Source: an uncultured Caulobacterales bacterium
GTDB lineage: Bacteria > Pseudomonadota > Alphaproteobacteria > Caulobacterales > Maricaulaceae
NCBI GenBank assembly: GCA_938007945.1
Contig: CALLME010000021.1
Location: 1 to 5,168, forward strand
Reading direction: 5' to 3'
Length of the DNA stretch: 5,168 nt
In this document: piece by piece, positions 1-4,776 of the stretch
Position numbering within the stretch: position 1 is the stretch's first letter
Layout: every line of letters begins with the position of its first letter
Translations under genes and position numbers: made by a program
Notes under the pieces: model-generated
What the model was told of the DNA's origin: nothing
Databases searched by the model: none
The model's input: the letters and a program-made list of their open reading frames with translations, nothing else

Positions 1-320
1 AAATATTTTGCACCACCCGTTGAGATAGGGAGACCACGAACTGCTACATTAGAATTACCGCCGCCGGACGATGATTCTGAACGAATACCCGGAAGGTTAC
101 GGTAAATCTCGGCAAGGTTTGTTGGGGCAAGATCTTGAATGGTTTCCAAATTAACTGAAGAGACAGAGATTGATGTATCAATCTTATTCTTACCCTTTGA
201 GCTCACAACACCTGTTGTAATCACTTCATCAACATCAGCGTCTTGGGCAAATGCAGGTGACGTTAGCAGCGCAGCGGTTGCTGCAGTTGCGAGTAGTTTT
301 TGGCTGGTACGAATAAACAT
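1..320 (-). CDS. TonB-dependent outer-membrane receptor, N-terminal part (runs off left edge)
   Basis: Only the first 106 codons are present. Residues 1-25 form a Sec signal peptide: a short basic start (MFIRTSQK), a hydrophobic core (LLATAATAALL) and an AFA cleavage motif before Gln26. A TonB-box-like stretch, DEVITTG, follows at residues 31-37. The plug domain then starts, with the typical patterns LAEIYRNLPGI (69-79) and VAVRGLPIS (92-100). The family imports siderophores, vitamins or oligosaccharides across the outer membrane using TonB energy. The substrate cannot be read from this fragment. The ATG at 320 is supported by a strong AAGGGGAG ribosome binding site (327-334) six bases upstream. 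A promoter with overlapping LacI-family-type operators lies about 125 bases upstream, which hints at a carbohydrate substrate, but that is inference. The family is near certain. Confidence 0.93.
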   Translation of the reverse strand, partial: MFIRTSQKLLATAATAALLTSPAFAQDADVDEVITTGVVSSKGKNKIDTSISVSSVNLETIQDLAPTNLAEIYRNLPGIRSESSSGGGNSNVAVRGLPISTGGAKY

Positions 321-420
321 CGATATCTCCCCTTATGGCCAGTTTTTATTTTTTTGTAAGCCTGAAAGCCTAGTCAAAAAGACTCACCTACAGACACTTC
401 CGATTCTGACATGACTCAGA

Positions 421-436
421 TTGCAAACGATTGCAA
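421..436. promoter_or_regulatory. LacI-family-type operator O1, just downstream of the receptor start point
   Basis: TTGCAAACGATTGCAA has complementary arms TTGCAA/TTGCAA around the core ACGA, closely matching operators known for LacI-family sugar regulators that control TonB-dependent receptors in proteobacteria. It lies at about +10 to +25 of the predicted transcript. Together with O2 it could allow cooperative binding on one DNA face. Confidence 0.65.
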
Positions 437-442
437 CAATAA

Positions 443-458
443 ATACAAACGATTGTAT
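443..458. promoter_or_regulatory. LacI-family-type operator O2, over the receptor promoter
   Basis: ATACAAACGATTGTAT has perfectly complementary 6-base arms (ATACAA/TTGTAT) around an ACGA core with a central CG, the usual layout of LacI/GalR-family operators. It covers the -10 hexamer of the minus-strand receptor promoter, so binding would block RNA polymerase. Its centre is 22 bp, about two helical turns, from operator O1, which shares the same core. The regulator itself is not in the window. Confidence 0.65.
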
Positions 459-479
459 AATTATTTTCCGTCGTGGCAA
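452..479 (-). promoter_or_regulatory. Sigma70-type promoter of the TonB-dependent receptor gene
   Basis: Read on the minus strand, TTGCCA (474-479) and TACAAT (452-457) are separated by 16 bases. Each differs from the sigma70 consensus hexamer at one position. Transcription would start near 445, giving an untranslated leader of about 125 bases. The -10 hexamer lies inside the operator at 443-458, and a second operator lies just downstream of the start point, so the promoter appears set up for repression. Confidence 0.65.
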
Positions 480-602
480 AAATGTCACATTCTGGAGCGA
501 TGTAGGGGAAGACCTATTATGAGAGCCGAGAATATGTTCCAGCATATATAGAGTAATGATGAGTAAAAGGATCTCGCACGAGTAAGGTTATATTTCATCT
601 GT

Positions 603-618
603 CACAAATCGTTTCAAA
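603..618. promoter_or_regulatory. Weaker LacI-family-type operator O3
   Basis: CACAAATCGTTTCAAA is the reverse orientation of the same motif. Its complement contains the AACGATT core shared by O1 and O2, but the arms match imperfectly. It lies about 160-180 bp upstream of O1/O2 and overlaps the -35 of a weak candidate plus-strand promoter. It could be an auxiliary site for looping or control an opposite-strand transcript. On its own it would be weak evidence. Confidence 0.35.
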
Positions 619-640
619 CGGCCTGAGGTCGATCTACACT
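612..640 (+). promoter_or_regulatory. Weak candidate plus-strand promoter
   Basis: TTTCAA (612-617) and TACACT (635-640) are 17 bases apart, matching the consensus at three and four positions. Its -35 lies within operator O3. It would start a transcript near 647 that covers the 28-codon ORF and ends at the hairpin at 865-896. The hexamers are poor. The call leans on the agreement of operator, ORF and terminator rather than on the promoter sequence itself. Confidence 0.25.
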
Positions 641-701
641 CGGTAGCTTTAAGAATTCTATCTTTAAGCTGATTGAAGAGAGAGAATGGTAGGGAGTTTT
701 C

Positions 702-788
702 ATGGACGAATCAGGTAGTCACTTGCAAACGATTTTTACGTCCGAAACTCGCAAAGAACATGATGTGCCCTTTAATGTGCCCTTTTAG
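702..788 (+). CDS. Possible 28-aa small protein or leader peptide
   Basis: An ATG at 702 follows AGGGAG by five bases (after the stretch GAATGGT), a credible ribosome binding site, and opens 28 codons beginning MDESGSHLQTIF. The product ends in the repeated tetrapeptides DVPF-NVPF just before an amber codon (786-788). Past the amber the same frame continues VPL-HVPF-LQN to a TGA at 819-821. The ORF contains operator O4 and is followed by a terminator-like hairpin on the same strand. I recognise no family. It may be a real small gene, a decayed longer gene or chance, as an ORF this short needs little to arise. Confidence 0.3.
   Translation: MDESGSHLQTIFTSETRKEHDVPFNVPF
723..738. promoter_or_regulatory. 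Half-conserved LacI-family-type operator O4
   Basis: TTGCAAACGATTTTTA carries the full left arm and core of O1 (TTGCAAACGATT), but the right arm is lost. It lies inside the small plus-strand ORF at 702-788. A 12-base exact match to O1 in the same intergenic region is unlikely to be chance, but binding affinity cannot be judged from sequence. Confidence 0.35.
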
Positions 789-810
789 GTGCCTCTCCAT
801 GTGCCCTTTT
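763..810. repeat. Four tandem copies of a 12-bp repeat
   Basis: The units start at 763, 775, 787 and 799: ATGTGCCCTTTA, ATGTGCCCTTTT, AGGTGCCTCTCC and ATGTGCCCTTTT. Three are nearly identical and the third is diverged. The period is four codons, and in the frame of the small ORF at 702 every unit encodes V-P-F or V-P-L. The third unit begins at the last two bases of the amber codon that ends that ORF. Confidence 0.75.
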
Positions 811-864
811 TGCAAAACTGAAAGCAATTAAGATACTGTTTTAATTATATTTTTTTATTTTTAT

Positions 865-896
865 TGGCTCCTGCTTGCGGAGCCATCTTTCTTCCT
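865..896 (+). terminator. Hairpin with T-rich tail, plus-strand terminator
   Basis: A 7-bp stem TGGCTCC/GGAGCCA (865-871 with 879-885) encloses a 7-base loop. On the plus strand it is followed by TCTTTCTTCCT, a moderate U-tract. Read on the minus strand the hairpin is followed by an A-rich stretch, so it is not a classical terminator for the regulator gene ending at 915, although the hairpin might still protect that 3' end. The upstream plus-strand unit would be the small ORF region. Confidence 0.5.
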
Positions 897-914
897 GTAA
901 TTTACGTCTCATTC

Positions 915-1820
915 TTAGGTCATAATTGCCTCGGCGACGTCTTTGATGACTTGTCCTATTTTTTCAAATTTTTGTGCAAGGGGTGATGACTTTCTCCAGA
1001 TGAGGCTGATTTGTCTTTGCGCGAGAGCATGGTCAATCGGCCGTACGATGAGTTGAGGGTCACGCTTGGCCTCAGAAATAGCATAAAGGCTAGGGAGAAC
1101 AGCGATACTTTCGCCCATAGCCGCCATCTGCCGCAGTGCGTCAAGGCTTGTGCCTTCATATTCGCCGTGTGTGATAGCGCCTGCTTCTGCAGCTATGTTT
1201 TTAACAACAGTCGCAAAGGCATGACCGTGTCCCAGAGTTAAAAACTCTCTGCCTCTAAGTTCGCTCATTTTCACTGGATCTCGCGTCATAGCAAGAGGGT
1301 CGTCAGGCGCGACACAAATATAAATATTTTCTTTGACGATGGAGAGCGTTTTTGTGTCGGGATGATCCTCAGGTGTCGACAGAATGACATCAAAATGCCC
1401 TGATGTTAGATGCGATTGTAAATCAGTTGTACGTTCTTCGCGCACAAACAATCTTAACTCGGGATAAGTCTTGTGCAGCGTTCGCGTTGCTTGAGGTAGT
1501 AAATAAGGCCCAACCGTCGGGAGAACGCCAAGCTTAAGTCGTCCCGCGAGTGTACCGCTAGCTTCGCGTCCCATGACTTTAATTTCTTCGACTTGGCGTA
1601 GGACAATGCGCGCTCTTGCAACAACTTCCGCCCCGACAGGTGTTAATATGGCCCCGTGTCGTCCACGCTCAAGTAGTGGAACGCCGATATGTGCTTCCAT
1701 ATCTTTGATTTGGGTTGAAAGGCTAGGTTGACTTACGAATGTACGATTGGCCGCTTCCCCGAAAGAGCCTGAATCTGCAATAGCGACCAAATATTCCATT
1801 TGCCTCAAAGTGGGTCTCAT
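915..1820 (-). CDS. OxyR-type LysR-family regulator lacking the redox cysteines
   Basis: This 301-aa protein has the usual length and layout of a LysR-family regulator: an N-terminal winged helix-turn-helix (about 5-63, with FGEAANRTFVSQPSLSTQI), a linker helix (about 64-90) and a substrate-binding-like effector domain. The family signature of OxyR is clear, notably GVLPTVGPYLLPQ at 98-110 and TSLDALRQMAAMGESIAVLPS at 224-244. Thr102 and Thr131 match OxyR Thr100 and Thr129. E. coli OxyR Cys199 in DGHC aligns with Ala201 in HGHA, and Cys208 aligns with Ala210. The only cysteine is Cys169, so disulfide-based peroxide sensing is not possible in the known way. The gene faces two small genes across an OxyR-like operator that overlaps its own promoter, so autorepression is likely. 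The ATG start has a weak AGG seven bases upstream but aligns with the OxyR N-terminus. Automatic annotation as a peroxide sensor would be misleading. Confidence 0.9.
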   Translation of the reverse strand: MRPTLRQMEYLVAIADSGSFGEAANRTFVSQPSLSTQIKDMEAHIGVPLLERGRHGAILTPVGAEVVARARIVLRQVEEIKVMGREASGTLAGRLKLGVLPTVGPYLLPQATRTLHKTYPELRLFVREERTTDLQSHLTSGHFDVILSTPEDHPDTKTLSIVKENIYICVAPDDPLAMTRDPVKMSELRGREFLTLGHGHAFATVVKNIAAEAGAITHGEYEGTSLDALRQMAAMGESIAVLPSLYAISEAKRDPQLIVRPIDHALAQRQISLIWRKSSPLAQKFEKIGQVIKDVAEAIMT

Positions 1821-1837
1821 TATTTCGCCTATTTTAC

Positions 1838-1874
1838 ATAGCTAAATACTATAAGAAATATAGTATATTTATAT
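1838..1874. promoter_or_regulatory. OxyR-type tetramer operator
   Basis: ATAG (1838-1841), CTAT (1849-1852), ATAG (1860-1863) and ATAT (1871-1874) are each separated by exactly seven bases. This reproduces the E. coli OxyR consensus ATAG-N7-CTAT-N7-ATAG-N7-CTAT with 15 of 16 conserved bases. The site sits 17 bp ahead of the regulator's ATG and overlaps its predicted -10. On the other side it ends just at the -35 position of the rightward promoter, the normal geometry for activation by OxyR. The region is AT-rich, which raises the chance of partial matches, but the spacing and the adjacent OxyR-like gene make the call strong. Confidence 0.75.
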
Positions 1875-1888
1875 TTTAACTATAGCAA
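1860..1888 (-). promoter_or_regulatory. Candidate promoter of the OxyR-like gene
   Basis: On the minus strand TTGCTA (1883-1888) and TACTAT (1860-1865) are 17 bases apart, each matching four of six consensus positions. Its -10 lies within the third ATAG element of the operator, so regulator binding would compete with polymerase. The predicted start near 1852 gives a leader of about 30 bases. Confidence 0.45.
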
Positions 1889-1903
1889 GCTATATCCTAT
1901 CTA
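1875..1903 (+). promoter_or_regulatory. Candidate activator-dependent promoter of the small-gene pair
   Basis: TTTAAC (1875-1880) and TATCTA (1898-1903) are 17 bases apart. Both are poor matches to consensus, as expected for a promoter needing an activator, and the -35 begins directly after the OxyR-type operator. A start near 1910 would leave a leader of about 22 bases before the ATG at 1933. The geometry supports the call more than the hexamers do. Confidence 0.4.
1881..1894. repeat. Extra inverted repeat TATAGC-AA-GCTATA
   Basis: A perfect 6-bp inverted repeat with a 2-base centre lies just right of the OxyR-type operator. It covers the -35 of the regulator promoter and the spacer of the rightward promoter. 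Its half-sites (ATAG/CTAT) resemble the operator elements, but the spacing is 4 rather than 7. It could be an accessory binding site or a by-product of the AT-rich sequence. Confidence 0.45.
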
Positions 1904-1932
1904 TCTCTTGTAACTAAAACAGGAGACAAACG

Positions 1933-2172
1933 ATGTTACGCTTTAACCAAACGCAGAACCTATCAAGTAGAGTTTCAAAGTTGTTTGAGTTCTCAGGTGC
2001 TAAACTAAAGATGCAGTCACAATCTATACCGATGCATTTGTGCGCGTCCGCTATCGGATATTCGAGTGGTGTAGGGGGACCCCAGCCGTCCATCGTAAAG
2101 CGCCGCCGCTTGCGTCGGGCAGGTCAATTCAACCCGGGTGGCAGCGGTAACATTCGCGCCTCTTGGTTCTAG
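1933..2172 (+). CDS. Small protein of unknown function (79 aa)
   Basis: The gene lies divergent to the OxyR-like regulator, and its ATG follows AGGAG by seven bases, a strong ribosome binding site. The product starts MLRFNQTQNLSSRVSKLFEF. It has one cysteine (Cys37), a Gly/Pro-rich middle (SSGVGGPQP, 44-52), a strongly basic patch KRRRLRR (56-62) and a Gly-rich tail ending in an aromatic SWF. There is no signal peptide or membrane segment, and I recognise no domain. The basic patch would suit nucleic-acid or membrane-surface binding, but that is a guess. Its position next to the operator suggests it is the main target of the regulator. A second small gene with an equally strong ribosome binding site follows 147 bases downstream. 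Real gene likely, function unknown. Confidence 0.6.
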   Translation: MLRFNQTQNLSSRVSKLFEFSGAKLKMQSQSIPMHLCASAIGYSSGVGGPQPSIVKRRRLRRAGQFNPGGSGNIRASWF

Positions 2173-2319
2173 TCTTTAAGGCCATAGAGTGAGCCTAATC
2201 CTCATCTTATGCAAACCAGAAATTCTATCCTGAGTTTGATTTAACAGGTGAGGCTTGGGCCAAATAGGATCAAATAATCTGCACGAAAGACAAGTCGATA
2301 AACACTTAAGGAGACTAAT

Positions 2320-2415
2320 ATGCAAACCAAGAAACCAATTTTGGCCAAGATTAACGAGATGAAAGCGGAACTAACACTCCTCGCGATTGTAGTGTTTATC
2401 GGAACAGCGGCATAG
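2320..2415 (+). CDS. 31-aa small protein with one predicted membrane segment
   Basis: The ATG at 2320 follows AAGGAG (2308-2313) by six bases, as good a ribosome binding site as any in the window. The 31-residue product has a basic N-terminus (MQTKKPILAKINEMK) and a hydrophobic C-terminal half, about residues 18-31 (LTLLAIVVFIGTAA), long enough for a short membrane-inserted helix with the basic end inside. I recognise no family. It is probably transcribed with the 79-aa gene upstream, since no convincing promoter or terminator is seen in the 147-base gap. Small single-helix proteins of this kind often modulate membrane complexes under stress, but nothing here fixes a role. Confidence 0.55.
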   Translation: MQTKKPILAKINEMKAELTLLAIVVFIGTAA

Positions 2416-2552
2416 ATATTCCATAAGAAAACAATCTATGTAGAGTTTCATGCGGAACGGGGCAATGAGTCTGCCTTGTTATGGACGAGACACTGCGTCA
2501 GTCGTACAGGCGATAATAGCGCAATTTGGCATTCTTTTTCGTGTGATTTTTT

Positions 2553-3188
2553 TTAAGGCGCGTCGGGCTGATTGTCTGGTATGGCTAACTGAAAGTCTTC
2601 TCGCGCGAGGCAAGCGTCATTTATAGCGCGTAGTTTTGGAAACGCCGCCATATCGACGTCAAATCGATTTGCATTATAAACTTGCGGGATCAGGCAACAT
2701 TCAAAAAACATAGGACGGTCCGTCATCAGAAACGGCGTGTTATAATCTTTCGCGAGTGTCTCTAAGGCATTGAAGCCTTTCAATATCCAATGCTGCGCCC
2801 AAGTTTTGACGTCAGCGTCATCAGCGTCAAATTCTCCGCGAATATATTTGAGAACGGAGAGATTTTGTATGGGATGAATATCTGCGGCGATTATCATGGA
2901 GGCCGCAAGTATTTTAGACCTTAATATGGGCTCGCTTGGCATCAAACTTGGCTCAGGAAAGGTCGCATCAAGATAGTCGAGAATAGCCAAGGATTGGATG
3001 AGCTGCGTGCCGTCATCGAGTTCCAGCATTGGTAGATAACCTTGCGGGTTTTTCTCTGTATACGCAGGATCTGTTTGCGCGCCGTCGCGCAGGTTCACAG
3101 CGACTTGCTTAACCTTTACGCCCTTCATTGCTAGCGCGATACGCACACGGTAGCTTGCAGAACTGCGCCAATAGCCGTGAAGAATCAC
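2553..3188 (-). CDS. maiA: Maleylacetoacetate isomerase (zeta-class glutathione transferase)
   Basis: This enzyme converts maleylacetoacetate to fumarylacetoacetate with glutathione as cofactor, the step between homogentisate cleavage and FahA. The 211 residues match the family length. The thioredoxin-like domain carries the active-site motif RSSASYRVRIAL (8-19), a variant of the zeta-class SSCSWRVR with alanine in place of the cysteine. NPQG (47-50) and the glutathione-binding QSLAI (65-69) follow. The helical domain has DIHPIQNLSVLKYI (103-116) and CCLIPQVYNANRF (164-176), both typical of MaiA. Translation begins at GTG (3186-3188), which overlaps the fahA stop by four bases (GTGA), so the two are coupled. 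There is no ATG alternative that keeps the conserved N-terminus. It is the last gene of the operon, and no clear terminator is visible after it. Confidence 0.94.
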   Translation of the reverse strand: MILHGYWRSSASYRVRIALAMKGVKVKQVAVNLRDGAQTDPAYTEKNPQGYLPMLELDDGTQLIQSLAILDYLDATFPEPSLMPSEPILRSKILAASMIIAADIHPIQNLSVLKYIRGEFDADDADVKTWAQHWILKGFNALETLAKDYNTPFLMTDRPMFFECCLIPQVYNANRFDVDMAAFPKLRAINDACLAREDFQLAIPDNQPDAP

Positions 3189-4192
3189 GGGGTGTATGCC
3201 TCGACGTTATTCTCAATACGGCCAAATATTGATTTGCCGTCCGCGTCATTCATTTCAATGCCGACGCGATCGCCAAAGCGCATAAAAGGCGTAATGAATT
3301 CGCCCGTCTGTATTTTTTCAATCATCCGGATTTCCGCTATACAGCTATAGCCGACACCGCCGTCTTTGATCTTCTTGCCTTCGCCGCCTTCGAACTTATT
3401 TGATACAGTGCCAGAGCCGATGATTGTACCTGCGCAGAGGTGCCGAGTCTTCGCCGCATGGGCGACAAGCTCATACATATTAAACGTCATATCCGTTTTG
3501 ACATTGGCTTTGCCGAAAGGCTTGCCGTTGTAATCGACGAGGAGGGGCAGGTCGATTGTGCCGTCCTCCCAAGCCTCAATCTCGTCTGGTGTCACCGCGA
3601 CGGGCGAGAAGGCGCAGGATGCTTTAGACTGTACAAAGCCAAATCCTTTGGCGAGTTCACCCGGGATAAGACCGCGTAGCGACACATCATTGACGAGCAT
3701 GACGAGCTTAATGTGCTCCGCTGCGTCTTCAGCCGATACGCCCATCGGCACATCGTCGGTAATGACTGTAATCTCCGCTTCCATGTCGATGCCGTAGGAC
3801 TCTGACGCCGCTTCAATCGCGTCGCGCGGGCCGATGAAGGTGTCAGAGCCGCCTTGATACATGAGCGGGTCTTCGTAGAAACTGTCAGGGACCTTCGCGC
3901 CGCGCGCTTTGCGCACAAGCTCCACATGGTTGAGATAGGCCGAGCCGTCGAGCCATTGATAGGCGCGGGGTAGGGGGCTGTCGCATTCAGTTTGGTCAAA
4001 TGCGAAGCTCTCAACTTGCCCCGTATTTAAAAGTTCGTAACGGGCGGCGAGTTGCGGCGCGACGACGTCCCATTCATCCAGAGCCGCTTGCAGCGTCGGC
4101 GAAATATCAGACGCATCAGCGGCCTTCGTCAGGTCACGCGAAACAATCACAAGCCGTCCATCACGGCCATCTTTAAGGGAGGCAAGTTTCAT
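3185..4192 (-). CDS. fahA: Fumarylacetoacetate hydrolase
   Basis: This enzyme hydrolyses fumarylacetoacetate to fumarate and acetoacetate, the final step of tyrosine degradation. The 335-aa length fits the short bacterial form. Likely metal ligands are Asp108, Glu138 and Glu140 (DMEAEI) and Asp169 (LVNDVSLRG), with Arg173 and Lys190 (QSKAS) as probable active-site residues by analogy with mammalian FAH. GTIIGSGTVSN (255-265) is the characteristic C-terminal motif. The ATG at 4192 is fixed by an in-frame TAA directly before it. Its ribosome binding site is weak (GAAAG), and the gene starts 17 bases after the VOC gene stops, so it probably depends on readthrough from upstream translation. The GTGA overlap with maiA confirms an operon. 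Confidence 0.94.
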   Translation of the reverse strand: MKLASLKDGRDGRLVIVSRDLTKAADASDISPTLQAALDEWDVVAPQLAARYELLNTGQVESFAFDQTECDSPLPRAYQWLDGSAYLNHVELVRKARGAKVPDSFYEDPLMYQGGSDTFIGPRDAIEAASESYGIDMEAEITVITDDVPMGVSAEDAAEHIKLVMLVNDVSLRGLIPGELAKGFGFVQSKASCAFSPVAVTPDEIEAWEDGTIDLPLLVDYNGKPFGKANVKTDMTFNMYELVAHAAKTRHLCAGTIIGSGTVSNKFEGGEGKKIKDGGVGYSCIAEIRMIEKIQTGEFITPFMRFGDRVGIEMNDADGKSIFGRIENNVEAYTP

Positions 4193-4209
4193 TTAATCAG
4201 CTTTCGTTT

Positions 4210-4776
4210 CTATGTCTTTGTTTCTGCGGCAATTTTCTCATGCAACCAAGCCGCATGGCGTGGCGCTTTTTTTGTTTCCGACCATTCTGCAAGCATCTCA
4301 GGGGCTACAGCGCGCAGGCTTTCCATTTGTTCCGCCGTATGGATGTTCGCCGCGAGTTCCAAGCGGTGACCATTGGGATCGAAGAAATAAATAGATTTGA
4401 AAATGCCGTGATGGGTCGGGCCAAGTACCTCTATGCCTGCGGCCTCTAGGCTCGCTTTCGCTGCGAGTAACTCATCTAGGCTTCCGACGCGCAGGGCGAT
4501 GTGCTGTACCCATTCTGGCGTATTGCGGTCGCGGTCCATGTCGGGCTGTTCGGGTAATTCAAAGAAGGCGAGTACGTTGTTATTCCCCGCATCGAGGAAG
4601 ATGTGCATATAGGGGTCATAGGCTCCAGTGCTCGGCACATGGTCTTCGGCAATGGCGAGTTGAAAATCCATATTGAGATGGGTTTGATAAAACTCAACCG
4701 TCTCTTTGGCGTCGCGGCAGCGATAAGCGACGTGGTGGAAGCCATCTGTTTTTATAGAACTTAGTGATGTGCTCAT
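4210..4776 (-). CDS. VOC-superfamily (glyoxalase/extradiol-dioxygenase fold) protein
   Basis: The 188-aa protein has two beta-alpha-beta-beta-beta modules of the vicinal oxygen chelate fold: residues about 11-75 (FHHVAYRCRDAKETVEFY through VLAFFELPE) and about 88-144 (WVQHIALRVGSLDELL through FFDPNGHRLELAAN). His15, Glu73, His92 and Glu140 occupy the usual metal-ligand positions, so a metal enzyme is likely. The tail from about 145 is an extra helical stretch. The start ATG overlaps the hpd stop by one base (TAATG) and has AGAGG upstream, so it is translated with hpd. The position between hpd and fahA ties it to tyrosine or homogentisate metabolism. The reaction is unknown: the fold includes isomerases, glyoxalases and ring-cleaving dioxygenases. 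Family call firm, function open. Confidence 0.85.
   Translation of the reverse strand: MSTSLSSIKTDGFHHVAYRCRDAKETVEFYQTHLNMDFQLAIAEDHVPSTGAYDPYMHIFLDAGNNNVLAFFELPEQPDMDRDRNTPEWVQHIALRVGSLDELLAAKASLEAAGIEVLGPTHHGIFKSIYFFDPNGHRLELAANIHTAEQMESLRAVAPEMLAEWSETKKAPRHAAWLHEKIAAETKT

Larger units (their letters stand above)
321..914. other. 594-bp intergenic regulatory region between receptor and regulator genes
   Basis: This stretch has no long gene. From left to right it holds the receptor leader (321-445), its promoter with operators O1 and O2 (421-479), a section at about 480-600 in which I see nothing convincing, operator O3 (603-618), a weak plus-strand promoter, the 28-codon ORF with O4, the 12-bp repeats, an AT-rich tract (about 838-865) and the hairpin at 865-885. 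It is more AT-rich than the flanking genes. Confidence 0.6.

Noticed and set aside
139..414. 91-codon plus-strand open frame
   Set aside because: It is antisense to the TonB-dependent receptor N-terminus, whose signal peptide and plug motifs are unmistakable, and the 3' part runs across the receptor promoter leader.
763..810. CRISPR-like array
   Set aside because: The units are 12 bp and directly abutting with no spacers, so this is a plain tandem repeat.
2181..2270. Inverted repeat between CCTCATC and GGTGAGG as a riboswitch or attenuator
   Set aside because: The arms are short, mismatched and about 40 bases apart, with no U-tract; it is within what chance gives.
2483..2515. Possible terminator between the small genes and maiA
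   Set aside because: A weak imperfect hairpin (ACGA..GAC/GTC..TCGT) is present but not followed directly by a T-tract. The T-run at 2545-2554 has no stable stem next to it.
2450..2625. Plus-strand ORF starting MRNGAMSLPCYG downstream of the 31-aa gene
   Set aside because: It has no ribosome binding site, and its second half is antisense to the conserved end of maiA.
3440..4014. Overlapping plus- and minus-strand ORFs inside fahA and the VOC gene region
   Set aside because: They are out-of-frame or antisense shadows of well-supported enzymes and have no ribosome binding sites.
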